From Thermostichus vulcanus str. 'Rupite' (GTDB lineage: Bacteria > Cyanobacteriota > Cyanobacteriia > Thermostichales > Thermostichaceae), in contig NZ_JAFIRA010000006.1 of the NCBI RefSeq assembly GCF_022848905.1, positions 49,869-113,868 on the forward strand: a DNA stretch of 64,000 nucleotides. The letters are read 5' to 3'. Below the pieces are notes generated by a model. That model searched no databases. It saw nothing but the letters and a program-made list of their open reading frames with translations, and was not told the origin of the DNA. Made by a program: the position numbers and the translations under genes. Below are positions 55,189 through 64,000 of this stretch, piece after piece (within the stretch, counting starts at the first letter, position 1; each line of letters starts with the position of its first letter).

Positions 55189-55263
55189 GAACCAAAGGGA
55201 CAGGAGTTGTCTTCCTTTTTAAGGATGGAGATATTCAGCATCCTAGCCCTACCGGAACCCTGC

Positions 55264-57084
55264 TCAGTCTGGCACCGCTAAGGCCGCCTCGAGCCGCTCT
55301 TTCAGGGTGGCCACCACTTCCTCAATTGGGATCTCTATGGCTTGCCCGGTGGCCCGCTCGGTCAGTTCTACCTTGCCCTGCTTCAGGCTGCGACCGGTGG
55401 TAACGCGGTAAGGGATCCCGATGAGATCGGCATCTTTGAATTTCACGCCGGCCCGCTCATCCCGGTCATCCCAGAGGGTTTCGATCCCGGCAGCCGTCAG
55501 CTCCCGCACCAGCCGCTCAGCCACTTCCATCTGCTGGGCATCGGAGATGTTGGGAACTACCACTACCACCTGATAAGGGGCGATTGCCACCGGCCAGATG
55601 ATGCCATTGGCATCGTGGGATTGTTCCACAGCTGCCTGAGCCAAGCGAGACACCCCAATGCCGTAACACCCCATCCATAGCGGATGTTCGGATCCCTGTT
55701 CGTCGGTGAAGGTGGCCCGCATCGGTAACGAGAACTTCAAGCCCAGCTGGAAAATATGCCCAATTTCAATCCCACGGGTGGTTTCTAGGATTTGCTCCGG
55801 GTTGAGGAGAGAACGATCCCCTGCTTGGGCTTTGCGCACATCCACCACCTCCGGGAGCGGGTAGTGTTCGCCCCAGTTCACTCCCCCCACATGCTTGCCG
55901 GGTTCATTGGCTCCCGTCACGAAGTTTTTCATCAGGGCTGCCGTTTGATCCGCCAACCGCAAGATTTTGGGGGCCAGGTTTTTCTGGGTTTGGCCCAAGC
56001 AGCGATCTGGCAAATCAGGGGCGATATACCCGACAGGAATCGGATCCCCCTGCCAACTGCTTTGGATATCGGCATCCGCCAGGGTGAGGGTGAGCAATTT
56101 GCTGGCTTGGTAACGTTCCGCCAAGCGGCTGAGATGGTTGGAGAGTTTCACCTCATTCACCTCTTGATCCGCCCGAATGCTCAGGAGCACCGCCACCCGC
56201 ATGCCGTTGTCGTAAAGGGCTTGGTAGAGAACGTTTTTGAGGATGACGGTGGGAGAAATCTTGAGGAACTCCGCCAATTTATCAATGGTTTCCGTGCCGG
56301 GGGTATCCAATATTTGAACAGAATCATAGGGAGAGGGAGCAGCCTCCGGCGGAATCGATACTGCTTTTTCCACATTGGCCGCATAGGAGCCGTCAGGGGT
56401 GTAGAGAATGTCATCCTCTCCAGCAGAAGCTAGCACCATAAATTCCTGAGAGGCTGCGGTCGGCCCGCCAATCGCCCCCGCATCGGCATCCACCACGCGA
56501 AATTGCAGCCCACAGCGGCTGAGAATACGACAGTAGGCACGATGCATATCCTGATAGGTTTGGCGCAGGCTTTCTTCGTTGGCATGAAAAGAGTAGGCAT
56601 CCTTCATGATGAACTCCCGACCCCGCATCAGGCCAAAGCGAGGCCGAATCTCATCCCGGAATTTGGTCTGGATTTGATAGAGGGTTTGGGGCAATTGTCG
56701 GTAGGAGCGGATCAAATCGCGGGCAAGGAGGGTAATCACCTCTTCATGGGTGGGGCCAAGACCCTGTTCTCGCCCCTGCCGATCTGTGAGGGCAAACATG
56801 ATCCCTTCCGCTTGGGTATACACGTCCCAACGACCGGACTCCCGCCAGATTTCTGCCGGCTGCAACTGGGGCATCAGACATTCCTGTCCGCCGATGGCGT
56901 TCATCTCCTGCCGGACGATCTCGGAGATTTTTTGCAAGACTCGCCAGAGCAGCGGCAAATAGGTGTAGGTACCTGGAGATAGGCGGCGGATGAATCCCCC
57001 CCGCAACAGCAGCTTGTGGCTGGGCAGCTCGGCTTCCGCGGGATCCTCCCGCAGTGTTACAAACAACATCTGGCTCAGTCGCAT
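55264..57084 (-). CDS. proS: Prolyl-tRNA synthetase
   Basis: 606 residues from ATG 57084, chosen because GGGGAG lies 4 nt upstream; ATG 57096 and 57102 are alternatives. Class II synthetase of the bacterial type: motif 2 region [25 protein letters not shown], the editing (INS) domain between motifs 2 and 3 (about 220-400, [15 protein letters not shown] start), motif 3 [13 protein letters not shown] and the anticodon-binding domain ([20 protein letters not shown]). infB lies upstream on the same strand with about 135 nt between, so they may share transcription. Confidence 0.97.
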   Translation of the reverse strand: MRLSQMLFVTLREDPAEAELPSHKLLLRGGFIRRLSPGTYTYLPLLWRVLQKISEIVRQEMNAIGGQECLMPQLQPAEIWRESGRWDVYTQAEGIMFALTDRQGREQGLGPTHEEVITLLARDLIRSYRQLPQTLYQIQTKFRDEIRPRFGLMRGREFIMKDAYSFHANEESLRQTYQDMHRAYCRILSRCGLQFRVVDADAGAIGGPTAASQEFMVLASAGEDDILYTPDGSYAANVEKAVSIPPEAAPSPYDSVQILDTPGTETIDKLAEFLKISPTVILKNVLYQALYDNGMRVAVLLSIRADQEVNEVKLSNHLSRLAERYQASKLLTLTLADADIQSSWQGDPIPVGYIAPDLPDRCLGQTQKNLAPKILRLADQTAALMKNFVTGANEPGKHVGGVNWGEHYPLPEVVDVRKAQAGDRSLLNPEQILETTRGIEIGHIFQLGLKFSLPMRATFTDEQGSEHPLWMGCYGIGVSRLAQAAVEQSHDANGIIWPVAIAPYQVVVVVPNISDAQQMEVAERLVRELTAAGIETLWDDRDERAGVKFKDADLIGIPYRVTTGRSLKQGKVELTERATGQAIEIPIEEVVATLKERLEAALAVPD

Positions 57085-57219
57085 GCTTCTCCCCATCAAC
57101 AAGCTGAGATCTCCATCCTGCTCCGCACGATGCGGAGCGTCATCATCCTGCCCCAGGGATCCCCTTGAGTGGGAGGGATCCCTATCCCTGCTTCACAACC
57201 TAACCGCTTCGACCCCGAT

Positions 57220-60200
57220 CTAGGCCGGAGTCAGGGTTCGCCGTTTCGAGACCATCTGATACACCTCGATAATGTCCCCTTCCTGCCAAGCTTGGAACTT
57301 ATCGACACCGATCCCACACTCGAAGCCAGAAGCCACTTCGCGCACATCGTCTTTGAAGCGCTTCAAGGAATCGAGGCGACCTTCGTGAATCACCTCCCCC
57401 TTACGCCGGACTCGCACCAAAGCGTTCCGTTGCACCTTGCCGGAAAGCACATAGCTGCCGGCAATCGCACCGCGCCCAATCGGGATCACCATCCGCACTT
57501 CCGCTTGGCCTAGAGGTTCTTCCACTTCTTCAGGATCCAGCAAGCCCTCCATCGCCGCCCGCAGATCGTCGAGCAGATTATAGATGATGTCGTATTCCCG
57601 CACATCCACCCCTTTCTCATCGGCAGCTTGTCGGGATCCAGGGGCCATGCTGGTGTTGAAACCGAGGATGATCGCTTCACTGGCGGCTGCCAAATCCACA
57701 TCTGTCTCAGTAATCTCACCGGCAGCGGCCAGCAAGACCCGCAATTGCACTTCCTCTTGGGGCAGATCCTGCAATGCGGCCTGAATCGCTTCGGCGGATC
57801 CCTGGACATCGGTTTTCAGGATCAGGTTCAGCTCCTTCAGCTGGCCCTCTTGAGCCTTGGCAGAAATACTGCCCAAACTGACTCGGCGGGAGAGGAGCGC
57901 CTGTTGCAGTCGAGTTTGCCGCAGCGCATCCGCCCGTTCCTGAGCAATGCGACGGGCTTCTTTCTCGTCTGGGTAGACCTGAAATTCATCTCCAGCTGCC
58001 GGTACTTCATCCAGACCCAGCAGTTGCACGGCAGAAGAGGGCCCTGCCTCCTGTAGCCGGTTGCCCCGATCATCCACCATTGCTTTGACACGGCCCAAAA
58101 CAGCCCCCGCCACCAGGGTTTCCCCAACTCGCAGCGTGCCATTTTGAACCAACAACGTCGCCACAGGGCCACGCGCCTTATCTAGGTGGGCTTCCACCAC
58201 CGTGCCACGGGCCGGACGATTGGGATTGGCCTGCAGCTCCGCTACATCCGCCACCAGCAGGATCATCTCCAACAGGCTGTCGAGGTTGAGGCGAGCTAGA
58301 GCGCTGACCTCCACCATCGGGGTATCCCCGCCCCACTCTTCTGGCAGTAGGCCATGTTCGGCAAGCTGCTGCTTAATGCGATCCGGTTGGCTGTCCGGTT
58401 TGTCGATCTTGTTGATGGCAACGATGATCGGCACCTGAGCGGCCCGCGCATGGCTGATTGCCTCCAGGGTTTGCGGTTGTACCCCATCGTCGGCCGCCAC
58501 CACCAAAACGGCAATATCGGTCACACGGGTGCCACGGGCACGCATGGCGGTGAAGGCTTGGTGGCCAGGGGTATCGAGGAAAACCACACGGCGGCTTTCC
58601 CCCTCAAAATCCACATCAACGTGGTAGGCCCCAATGCGCTGAGTGATCCCGCCGGCTTCTCCCCGAGCGACATTAGTATCGCGGATGGCATCGAGCAAAG
58701 TGGTTTTGCCGTGATCGACGTGGCCCATGATGGTGACTACGGGAGGACGAGGAACCAGATGGTCGATATCCTCCACATCCAGCATTTCTGTTTTCTTGGC
58801 TTTGGATTCTGCCTCTGGCCGCCGAATCTCGTAGCCCAGTTCTGTAGCCACCGACTCGGCAATCGATTCATCCAGCACTTGGTTGATGGTTACCATCACC
58901 CCCTTGAAGAAGAGGGTTTTGATAATCTCGGTTTCAGCCAAACGCAGGCGATGGGCCAATTCCTGTACAGTGAGGCTGCCATCCAACAGCAATACCTTCT
59001 CTTCCGGTTCGGCTGGCGCATCAGCAGCGTTGGCTTCGGCAGCGGCAGATTGTCGCTGGGAACGGGCAGCGGGGCGAGGACGGGCACTACTGACCGTGAC
59101 AGTCGCTGGTGGTCGATAGGAAGTGGGCTTAGCCGTGGGACGGGCTAATGGCTTGAGGGCGTTCAGCTCTGCTTGCTTGACCGCCGAAATTATGGCGGTG
59201 GGATCCAGATCCAGTGTGTCCCCGTCTCCCTCCCCACGTCTGCGGCTGCGTTTGCGTTTGGCTTGCGTGCGGCTGGTGCGCCGATTGAGGACCTGTAGCT
59301 CCTCGTCCTCCTCTTCAGCAGCGGTTTTGCGCTTTACCTTGGGCACGGCGGGACGCACAGGGGCATCCGCCAACACCGGGCTAGGACGTTCGCCAGGGAT
59401 CCCTTCCGGCAAGCGAGGGGAGTCCTCCAGGTCTGGGAGGGTCGGCTTAGCCGCAGGACGGGTGGGGGGGCCCACCAACTCCATCCGCCGCTGCGGACGG
59501 GGGGTATCGCTACTTCCGCTTGGGCTATCTTCCCTAGCCACCGGAGAGGGAGACTCTTGGGGGCGACTGCCAGGGCGTATGGGAGCACCCACCAACTGGG
59601 GACGCGGGCGCTGTACAGGCTGACGAGAAGGGGCTCCTTCTTCCGTGGGACGAGGAGTACGGGGACGGCTAGGGGAGGATGCTTCTGAGGGGCTGGGACG
59701 ACTGGACTCAGGAGCACGTTGTAGAGGTTCAGGACGCTCTACTGGCGGCTCGGGCTCAGAGGTGGCTCGTCGGGGGGGAGTAAGCACAGTCGGGCGCTTG
59801 GCCACCGGAGCAGGGCTGGGCTCAGGGCTTCTGGCCTTAGTGGCAGGGAGCTCAGGACGAACTGGGATAGGCGGCTCCGGACGAGCTGGAGTAGGCGGAG
59901 TGGGCTCGGGTTCTTGGGCCATCTCAGCTGGACGGACGGGGGAGCCAGATTGTCGGCGCGGTGGGCCTATCAACTGGGTATTGCCACCGGAGACCTTTTT
60001 TTCAGGTTTTTCAGCAGAGGAGGCCCGCTCGGGTCGTTGCAGTGAGGGTTTGGCAGCAGGCGGAGCACTGGGAGGAGTCGCCTCAGCAACCGAGGTCTGC
60101 CGCTGGGCAGGCACAGGTCGACGAATGCCGACGATCTGCTGAGGACGCTCACCACTTCGAGATTCAGGGGTAGACTCGGGTGGACGGCCCTCGGGTTGCC

Positions 60201-60396
60201 CCTTGGAACGGGAGCGAGGGGGTTGCACAATACGGGCTTTACCCAGTTTGCTGCGCACCTGTTCTGCTTGCTCCAGGGAAATGGTGCTGCTGTGGCTTTT
60301 GAAAGGGATCCCCAGTTGTTCACAAACCTCTAAAACATCGCGGTTTTCACGCCCCATTTCACGGGCAATATCGTAAAGTCGAACTTTATCGGTCAT
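57220..60396 (-). CDS. infB: Translation initiation factor IF-2
   Basis: 1,058 residues from ATG 60396 ([20 protein letters not shown]), which matches the conserved IF-2 N-terminal domain. The frame is open to TTG 60603, so a longer, acidic N terminus cannot be excluded, but it has no ribosome site. The N-terminal 550 residues are a Pro/Arg/Ser-rich disordered linker. The GTPase starts with G558-HVDHGKTT, then DTPGHQAF and NKID. Domains II, III and IV (C-terminal fMet-tRNA-binding: [20 protein letters not shown]) follow. IF-2 places initiator tRNA on the 30S subunit. The spacer 60397-60779 to ylxR has no other gene. Confidence 0.96.
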   Translation of the reverse strand: MTDKVRLYDIAREMGRENRDVLEVCEQLGIPFKSHSSTISLEQAEQVRSKLGKARIVQPPRSRSKGQPEGRPPESTPESRSGERPQQIVGIRRPVPAQRQTSVAEATPPSAPPAAKPSLQRPERASSAEKPEKKVSGGNTQLIGPPRRQSGSPVRPAEMAQEPEPTPPTPARPEPPIPVRPELPATKARSPEPSPAPVAKRPTVLTPPRRATSEPEPPVERPEPLQRAPESSRPSPSEASSPSRPRTPRPTEEGAPSRQPVQRPRPQLVGAPIRPGSRPQESPSPVAREDSPSGSSDTPRPQRRMELVGPPTRPAAKPTLPDLEDSPRLPEGIPGERPSPVLADAPVRPAVPKVKRKTAAEEEDEELQVLNRRTSRTQAKRKRSRRRGEGDGDTLDLDPTAIISAVKQAELNALKPLARPTAKPTSYRPPATVTVSSARPRPAARSQRQSAAAEANAADAPAEPEEKVLLLDGSLTVQELAHRLRLAETEIIKTLFFKGVMVTINQVLDESIAESVATELGYEIRRPEAESKAKKTEMLDVEDIDHLVPRPPVVTIMGHVDHGKTTLLDAIRDTNVARGEAGGITQRIGAYHVDVDFEGESRRVVFLDTPGHQAFTAMRARGTRVTDIAVLVVAADDGVQPQTLEAISHARAAQVPIIVAINKIDKPDSQPDRIKQQLAEHGLLPEEWGGDTPMVEVSALARLNLDSLLEMILLVADVAELQANPNRPARGTVVEAHLDKARGPVATLLVQNGTLRVGETLVAGAVLGRVKAMVDDRGNRLQEAGPSSAVQLLGLDEVPAAGDEFQVYPDEKEARRIAQERADALRQTRLQQALLSRRVSLGSISAKAQEGQLKELNLILKTDVQGSAEAIQAALQDLPQEEVQLRVLLAAAGEITETDVDLAAASEAIILGFNTSMAPGSRQAADEKGVDVREYDIIYNLLDDLRAAMEGLLDPEEVEEPLGQAEVRMVIPIGRGAIAGSYVLSGKVQRNALVRVRRKGEVIHEGRLDSLKRFKDDVREVASGFECGIGVDKFQAWQEGDIIEVYQMVSKRRTLTPA

Positions 60397-60779
60397 TCGT
60401 CTGCTAGCCTCTGCTCCTCTCTCCTCGTCGGTTTCACTATCCAAATGATCCAAATGATCAGTAGGGGGTGAGCCTTTCGAACTTGCGGGTTCTTCCTCGG
60501 GCCTATCGAGAACAGCTGGGTCGGCCTCCAGGGATCCGGACTGGAGGGAATCTAGATCTAAAGCTGCTCTGGAAATATCCACATGGGGCATAGGGTAGGA
60601 CAACCGGGGAAGTGAACATAACGTCTAAGGCGCTAGTCTAGAATAACCTTTCTGGAGCCTGAACAGGCTGGCCTCAGGTTCACCAGACGGATCCCTATTC
60701 TGACAGGTGAGTTGGGTTGCCGTGTAGCGTTAAGGCAAATTGTCCCGGTTGAGGGGCTCAGATGGCCGAACTCTTTAGA

Positions 60780-61076
60780 TTATCGAGAGATTTCGAACTC
60801 CGTAGGCGCACCAGAAGGCTGATGGCTCAGCAGTTGGGCCTCTAGACGTTGAAACAGTTCGTCAGGGACTGATGCTTTCAGAGCTTTGTTCAGCCGTTGC
60901 TTGCGTTGGGCTGCCTGTAAACAATCGAGCTGACGACACAGGTAGGCAGAACGCCCCATGCCCTCCTCCAGAAGAACTTGGTGAGAATCGAATTGCCTGA
61001 CCAATCGCCACAGTTGCGAGCGTGGGAACAACTGGCGACAGGCCACACAGCGACGTAAGGGATCCCCACCTGACAT
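60780..61076 (-). CDS. ylxR: YlxR-family (DUF448) RNA-binding protein
   Basis: 98 residues from ATG 61076 (MSGGDPLRRCVACRQLFPRS). The family motif RRCVACR and the GRSAYLCRQLDC segment are clear. YlxR proteins bind RNA and are usually between nusA and infB; roles in RNase P modulation and nucleoid binding have been reported in other bacteria. Here the start lies four nt after the stop of the HD-GYP response regulator, so the two are translationally coupled, and infB follows downstream. Confidence 0.9.
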   Translation of the reverse strand: MSGGDPLRRCVACRQLFPRSQLWRLVRQFDSHQVLLEEGMGRSAYLCRQLDCLQAAQRKQRLNKALKASVPDELFQRLEAQLLSHQPSGAPTEFEISR

Positions 61077-61080
61077 AGGA

Positions 61081-62091
61081 TCAATCCAACTGGGGCAGAC
61101 GCGATCGCAAAAACGCAAAAAAGGACTCCACCAATTGGGGATCCCGCCAGCCTTTTGCCGTTTCTTCTCGCAGAATGTCCATGGCTTCTTGAACGGTAAA
61201 GGCACGTTTGTAGGGCCGCTCTGAGGTGAGGGCATCGTAAATATCGAGCACCTGAAAAACTCGGGCCACCAATGGGATCTCTTCCCCCTTCAGCCCATCT
61301 GGGTAACCACCGCCATCCCAGCGTTCGTGGTGGTGGCGGATCAGGGGCAACACCTCTTTCATAGTGCGCAAGGGCCGACAAATTTCCTCCCCGATCAGGA
61401 CATGGGATTTCATCACTTCCCACTCTTCTGGGGTGTGTTTGTCTGGTTTGCCCAAGATCGCGTCAGGCACACCAATTTTGCCAATGTCGTGTAGGTATCC
61501 TCCCCAAGCCAATACCTTGATCATGGGACGGGGTAACTGCAAAAACTCGCCAAAGCTCTTGGCCATTTTCACCAAGCGTTCGCAGTGATCTCCTGTGGTG
61601 GGATCCCGGCTTTCCACGCTGCGAGCAATAACGAACAAGACTTGAGCGGCATGATCCAAATCTTCGTTCAGGTGCTTCTGGTGCACAAGGGATCGCACCC
61701 GCGCCAACAATTCTGACTCATCAAAAGGCTTGCTGAGAAAATCATCTGCCCCTGCTTCGATACCCCGCACCCGATTTTTGCGATCGCTGGCGGCTGTGAT
61801 CAACACCACCGGAATCAGGCGCGTCTCTTCGTTCGCTTTGATGCGCCGACACACTTCAAACCCATCTAAACCTGGCATCATCACATCCAGCAGGATCAGA
61901 TCCGGCTGGAGGGTTTCCAACATCTGCAGGGCTTGATTGCCACTCTCGGCCTCGCTCACCCGATAGCCAATGCCCTCTAGCAAATCCCCCAGCAACATGC
62001 GACTGTTGGGCTGATCGTCGACGATCAAGAGGTGGCTGACATCTGTTGGCTCTAAAGTAGCCGTTTCGGGCACCCCGATTGTTCTAGACAT
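61081..62091 (-). CDS. Response regulator with HD-GYP phosphodiesterase output
   Basis: 336 residues from ATG 62091; GTG 62121 in frame. Receiver domain (about 20-140): LLIVDDQPNSRML, D in LILLDVMMPGLDG, K in FLSKPFDESEL. Then an HD-GYP domain (about 155-325) with HDIGKIGVPDAIL, HHERWDGGGYPDGLKGEEIP and RVFQVLDIYDALTS, predicted to hydrolyse cyclic di-GMP. The metal-binding His/Asp residues are intact. It occupies the position where nusA is expected in the nusA-ylxR-infB order, and its stop codon is four nt from the ylxR start. Confidence 0.9.
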   Translation of the reverse strand: MSRTIGVPETATLEPTDVSHLLIVDDQPNSRMLLGDLLEGIGYRVSEAESGNQALQMLETLQPDLILLDVMMPGLDGFEVCRRIKANEETRLIPVVLITAASDRKNRVRGIEAGADDFLSKPFDESELLARVRSLVHQKHLNEDLDHAAQVLFVIARSVESRDPTTGDHCERLVKMAKSFGEFLQLPRPMIKVLAWGGYLHDIGKIGVPDAILGKPDKHTPEEWEVMKSHVLIGEEICRPLRTMKEVLPLIRHHHERWDGGGYPDGLKGEEIPLVARVFQVLDIYDALTSERPYKRAFTVQEAMDILREETAKGWRDPQLVESFFAFLRSRLPQLD

Positions 62092-62248
62092 CTCAATTTT
62101 GGCAAAGGAAAGACTGGTCACAGCAGGAGTCCAGTTGGAGTACTCCTACAGTAGTGCTCTTTTAGGAAAGGGAGCATCCGGCTTTACACCGAACTTGTTA
62201 AAAAGTTGAGCCAACCCAACATAATCCTGAAAGGTTCTTAAAGCTCTC

Positions 62249-62905
62249 TCAAATTAACAGTTCTGTCAGCGTTTGGTGCAAGCTTTGCACATCCGCAAAC
62301 CCTTGCTCTGCTCCAGCCTGATACAGACGCTCCAGGGGGTGAATGCCCCAGCCCACACCCCAGGCCTCGACTCCGGCACGACGGGCCATTTCGATGTCGT
62401 ATTCCGTATCACCAATCAGAACGGTGTGATCAGGGGCAAGGTCATGGTGGGCGAGGATGCGTTCCACAGAATCTGGATGTGGCTTAGGATGAGTCACTTC
62501 TGTTGGGGAAATGATCGGCTCAAATAGGTCGCCAAAGCCCCATTGGTCGAGAACAGGCAAGATGGATTCTCGTCGCTTGCTCGAGGCAATGGCCAACGGG
62601 ATCCGTTCCGCTAGATCTGCCAAAAGGTCGAGAATACCGGGGAAGGGTTTACTGTAGTAAGGGCGGATAGCGTCGTAGTAGCAGCGGTAAATTTCAATCG
62701 CCTCCGGGATCCGGTTCTGGGAATGCTTCGGTAGCAGAGCAGCCAGTTGTTTCTCCAACGGGATCCCGATCATCTGTCGCCAAGATTCCACCGCTTCTGG
62801 GGGCAGCTCCAGGGCCGCAGCAGTATGGCGGATCGCTTCGAGAATGCCAGGTTCGGAATCGACGAGCGTACCATCAAAGTCAAAAATCAGAAGTTTGAGT
62901 ACCAT
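62249..62905 (-). CDS. HAD-superfamily phosphatase (phosphoglycolate phosphatase-like)
   Basis: 218 residues. HAD motifs: I LIFDFDGTLVDSEPG (nucleophile Asp), II AIASSKR, III Lys in HPKPHPDSV, IV GDTEYDIEMARRAG. A helical cap (about 17-85) marks subfamily IA. Phosphoglycolate phosphatase, which detoxifies the photorespiratory product, or pyrophosphatase PpaX-type are likely; the substrate cannot be told from sequence. The stop codons and starts leave about 160 nt to the HD-GYP gene downstream. Confidence 0.85.
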   Translation of the reverse strand: MVLKLLIFDFDGTLVDSEPGILEAIRHTAAALELPPEAVESWRQMIGIPLEKQLAALLPKHSQNRIPEAIEIYRCYYDAIRPYYSKPFPGILDLLADLAERIPLAIASSKRRESILPVLDQWGFGDLFEPIISPTEVTHPKPHPDSVERILAHHDLAPDHTVLIGDTEYDIEMARRAGVEAWGVGWGIHPLERLYQAGAEQGFADVQSLHQTLTELLI

Positions 62906-63065
62906 CCAGAAGCCTTGATACGGAGAATTGGGTTGGGTTTAGGGCGGCTCTGCGGGCCACAGCTTTGAAAGCCCTCCTGAATAGCTCACCCGACCGATTC
63001 TACCAGGGGCCTCCCAGTTCCCTGAGGGTCTTATCATTCTTGCTTCTTGAGTGCTCCAAAAGGCT

Positions 63066-63088
63066 GATAGCCTGCTCGCAAGGCTATC
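63066..63088 (-). terminator. Possible terminator downstream of tRNA-Lys
   Basis: On the minus strand GATAGCCT and AGGCTATC form an 8-bp stem around a 7-nt loop, followed after AGCC by TTTT. It lies about 110 nt beyond the tRNA-Lys 3' end in the direction of its transcription. The U-tract is short. The spacer 62906-63200 contains nothing else that I recognise. Confidence 0.4.
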
Positions 63089-63200
63089 CCAACCCAAGAG
63101 AGATTCGCTGGAGATTTCCCGCTTGGGGTGGGCTCATATAAAGAGCTATAAAGAGCAGGGATCCACTGCTAGGCTCACTCTACCAAGGGTTTTCCAGATA

Positions 63201-63272
63201 TGGGTCGGCAGGGATTCGAACCCTGGACCAATCGGTTAAAAGCCGAATGCTCTACCGCTGAGCTACCGACCC
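63201..63272 (-). tRNA. trnK-UUU: tRNA-Lys (anticodon UUU)
   Basis: 72 nt without encoded CCA. Acceptor stem GGGTCGG / CCGACCC plus discriminator A; D stem GCTC/GAGC; anticodon loop CTTTTAA with anticodon TTT; T arm CAGGG-TTCGAAT-CCCTG. The base pair 27-43 is a U-U mismatch. Confidence 0.95.
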
Positions 63273-63353
63273 TAATTTGCAGCTTTACAATCTTAGCAGA
63301 GTCACTTCCCAGTGTCGCGAGTTTTTTTGCTATGCTAAGGCTAAGTCAACCCT

Positions 63354-63755
63354 GGGGCTGTAACGGTTTCGACGGGGTGGCGAACAAGGGTTCATGATAC
63401 AGGTCGGGATTGAGCTTATCCCGTTACCACCAGGCTCAAAACAAGTACGTGCGAACAACGTCGTACCCTTTGCTCGTAAAGCTGCCGTTCTGGCTGCCTA
63501 AGGCTCAGTAACCTAAAGGTTTACTCTTGAGCTCGAGGATCCCCTCACGACCCCGTTAAGTGGGCGGATCAAACCCTCAACGGGTGCAGCTCTCCTCTTT
63601 GGCTCCGTCGAGGGAGAGCCCAAGCTCAGGCGGAGAAATCCCATCACCGGGATCCAAACGGTGATCCCCGCCTCTGGGGTAAAAGGGGCTAAGCCTGTGA
63701 ATGAGTGATCCCCCATTACCCATCTCGGACACGGGTTCGACTCCCGTCAGCTCCA
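63354..63755 (+). ncRNA. ssrA: Transfer-messenger RNA (one-piece tmRNA)
   Basis: 402 nt. The tRNA-like ends pair as GGGGCTG (63354-63360) with CAGCTCC (63748-63754), followed by A; the T arm ACGGGTTCGACTCCCGT and the 5' GGTTTCGACGGGG motif are clear. The tag reading frame 63451-63501 encodes ANNVVPFARKAAVLAA and ends in TAA. The cyanobacterial tag pattern ANNxVPFARK is conserved, and the hydrophobic AxLAA end is a ClpXP/ClpAP-type degron. CCA is not encoded beyond the terminal CA. Confidence 0.97.
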
Positions 63756-63873
63756 TTCTTTAACGGTCAAAGAGCAATGCATTCAGCAGAGGCTGACCTT
63801 GTATCGAGTGCTTGAAGAATGAGAAACCATCGCGGGCATTCTCACCGGCATTGTGGGGGGGAGAACGCCTCGA

Positions 63874-64000
63874 ATTGACACTCCCCCGGTTAGAAACCGG
63901 GGGATTCTCCCTTCTAGCCCCTTGCAACCTTAGACTGCAAGGTATTCATGGAGTTCAGGGGATTGCCAACTACCCCATCCCCTGAGCCGACCCTACCTAT
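63874..64000 (-). mobile_element. TnpB element copy 2, right end (continues beyond window)
   Basis: From ATTGACACTCCCCC onward the sequence is nearly identical to copy 1 at 10791, including the CCCCGG hairpin at 63883-63903 and the tnpB 3' region from position 63948 on, with one mismatch near the window end. The differing block is 63917-63943. The element lies about 120 nt after tmRNA. Confidence 0.85.
63914..64000 (-). CDS. tnpB: TnpB C-terminal end, copy 2 (partial)
   Basis: Only the last 28 codons and the TAG stop are inside the window. The reading frame is the same as in copy 1 up to NSMN; the final nine residues differ (TLQSKVARG versus PPQLQAVGS), but the length is the same. The rest, including the catalytic motifs, lies beyond 64000. 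Confidence 0.8.
   Translation of the reverse strand: MGRVGSGDGVVGNPLNSMNTLQSKVARG

Overview
The window is a cyanobacterial chromosome segment. Evidence: the RNA polymerase large subunit is split into rpoC1 and rpoC2; a heme oxygenase of the bilin pathway is present; the alkane pair aar/ado is present; a tmRNA carries a cyanobacterial-type tag; a DUF2949-like protein and an hps-type pseudopilin cluster occur. The octamer GGGATCCC (core GGATCC) recurs in almost every gene and spacer, like the HIP1 palindrome of other cyanobacteria. With the moderately high G+C and the gene content, this suggests the hot-spring Synechococcus JA / Thermostichus-like lineage, but that placement is inference.

Layout. 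1-9,978 (minus): an hps-like cluster, reading from a giant 2,491-residue HpsA-like surface protein into three pseudopilins, the last cut by the window edge. 10,134-14,934 (minus): a NarL-type response regulator, a TnpB-only IS200/IS605-type element, and a multi-GAF sensor kinase whose middle GAF carries both cysteine motifs of a DXCF cyanobacteriochrome. 15,457-18,452 (plus): ABC-F ATPase, riboflavin synthase, shikimate kinase. 18,480-18,906: a MITE-like repeat and the C-terminal scrap of an Asp/Glu/hydantoin racemase. 18,994-22,813: Uma2 nuclease-fold protein, ketopantoate reductase, PyrR, a lumenal-type pentapeptide protein and heme oxygenase. 23,262-33,428 (plus): rpoB-rpoC1-rpoC2 from a near-consensus promoter, followed by an overlapping family-5 uracil-DNA glycosylase. 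33,455-36,126 (minus): ado-aar-tenA. 36,277-41,431: small proteins, an SsuABC/TauABC-like ABC transporter and purU. 41,432-43,440: a decayed patch with the second MITE copy and a broken IS4-family element. 43,470-48,567: a signalling cluster (REC-wHTH-Hpt-REC-REC regulator, DUF2949-like protein, GAF/PAS kinase, single-domain receiver). 48,873-53,155 (minus): TM0106-type nuclease, a small coiled-coil protein, a TauD/TfdA dioxygenase remnant and an ETF-QO-like flavoprotein. 53,364-55,166 (plus): DUF938 methyltransferase and anmK. 55,264-62,905 (minus): proS, infB, ylxR, an HD-GYP response regulator and a HAD phosphatase. 63,201-64,000: tRNA-Lys(UUU), tmRNA, and the start of a second copy of the TnpB element.

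The most interesting items are: (i) the two TnpB element copies, whose last eleven codons differ completely yet keep the same 7-bp stem and 9-nt loop, the pattern expected if the tnpB 3' end doubles as a guide RNA; (ii) the predicted DXCF cyanobacteriochrome kinase; (iii) thrombospondin-type-1-like repeats and a PA14-like module inside HpsA; (iv) a MITE family with a TTACAGCCCT terminal repeat, one copy beside a gene remnant and a possible fragment supplying the anmK stop codon; (v) an intrinsic terminator of heme oxygenase built from two GGATCC palindromes. No CRISPR array or prophage was seen.
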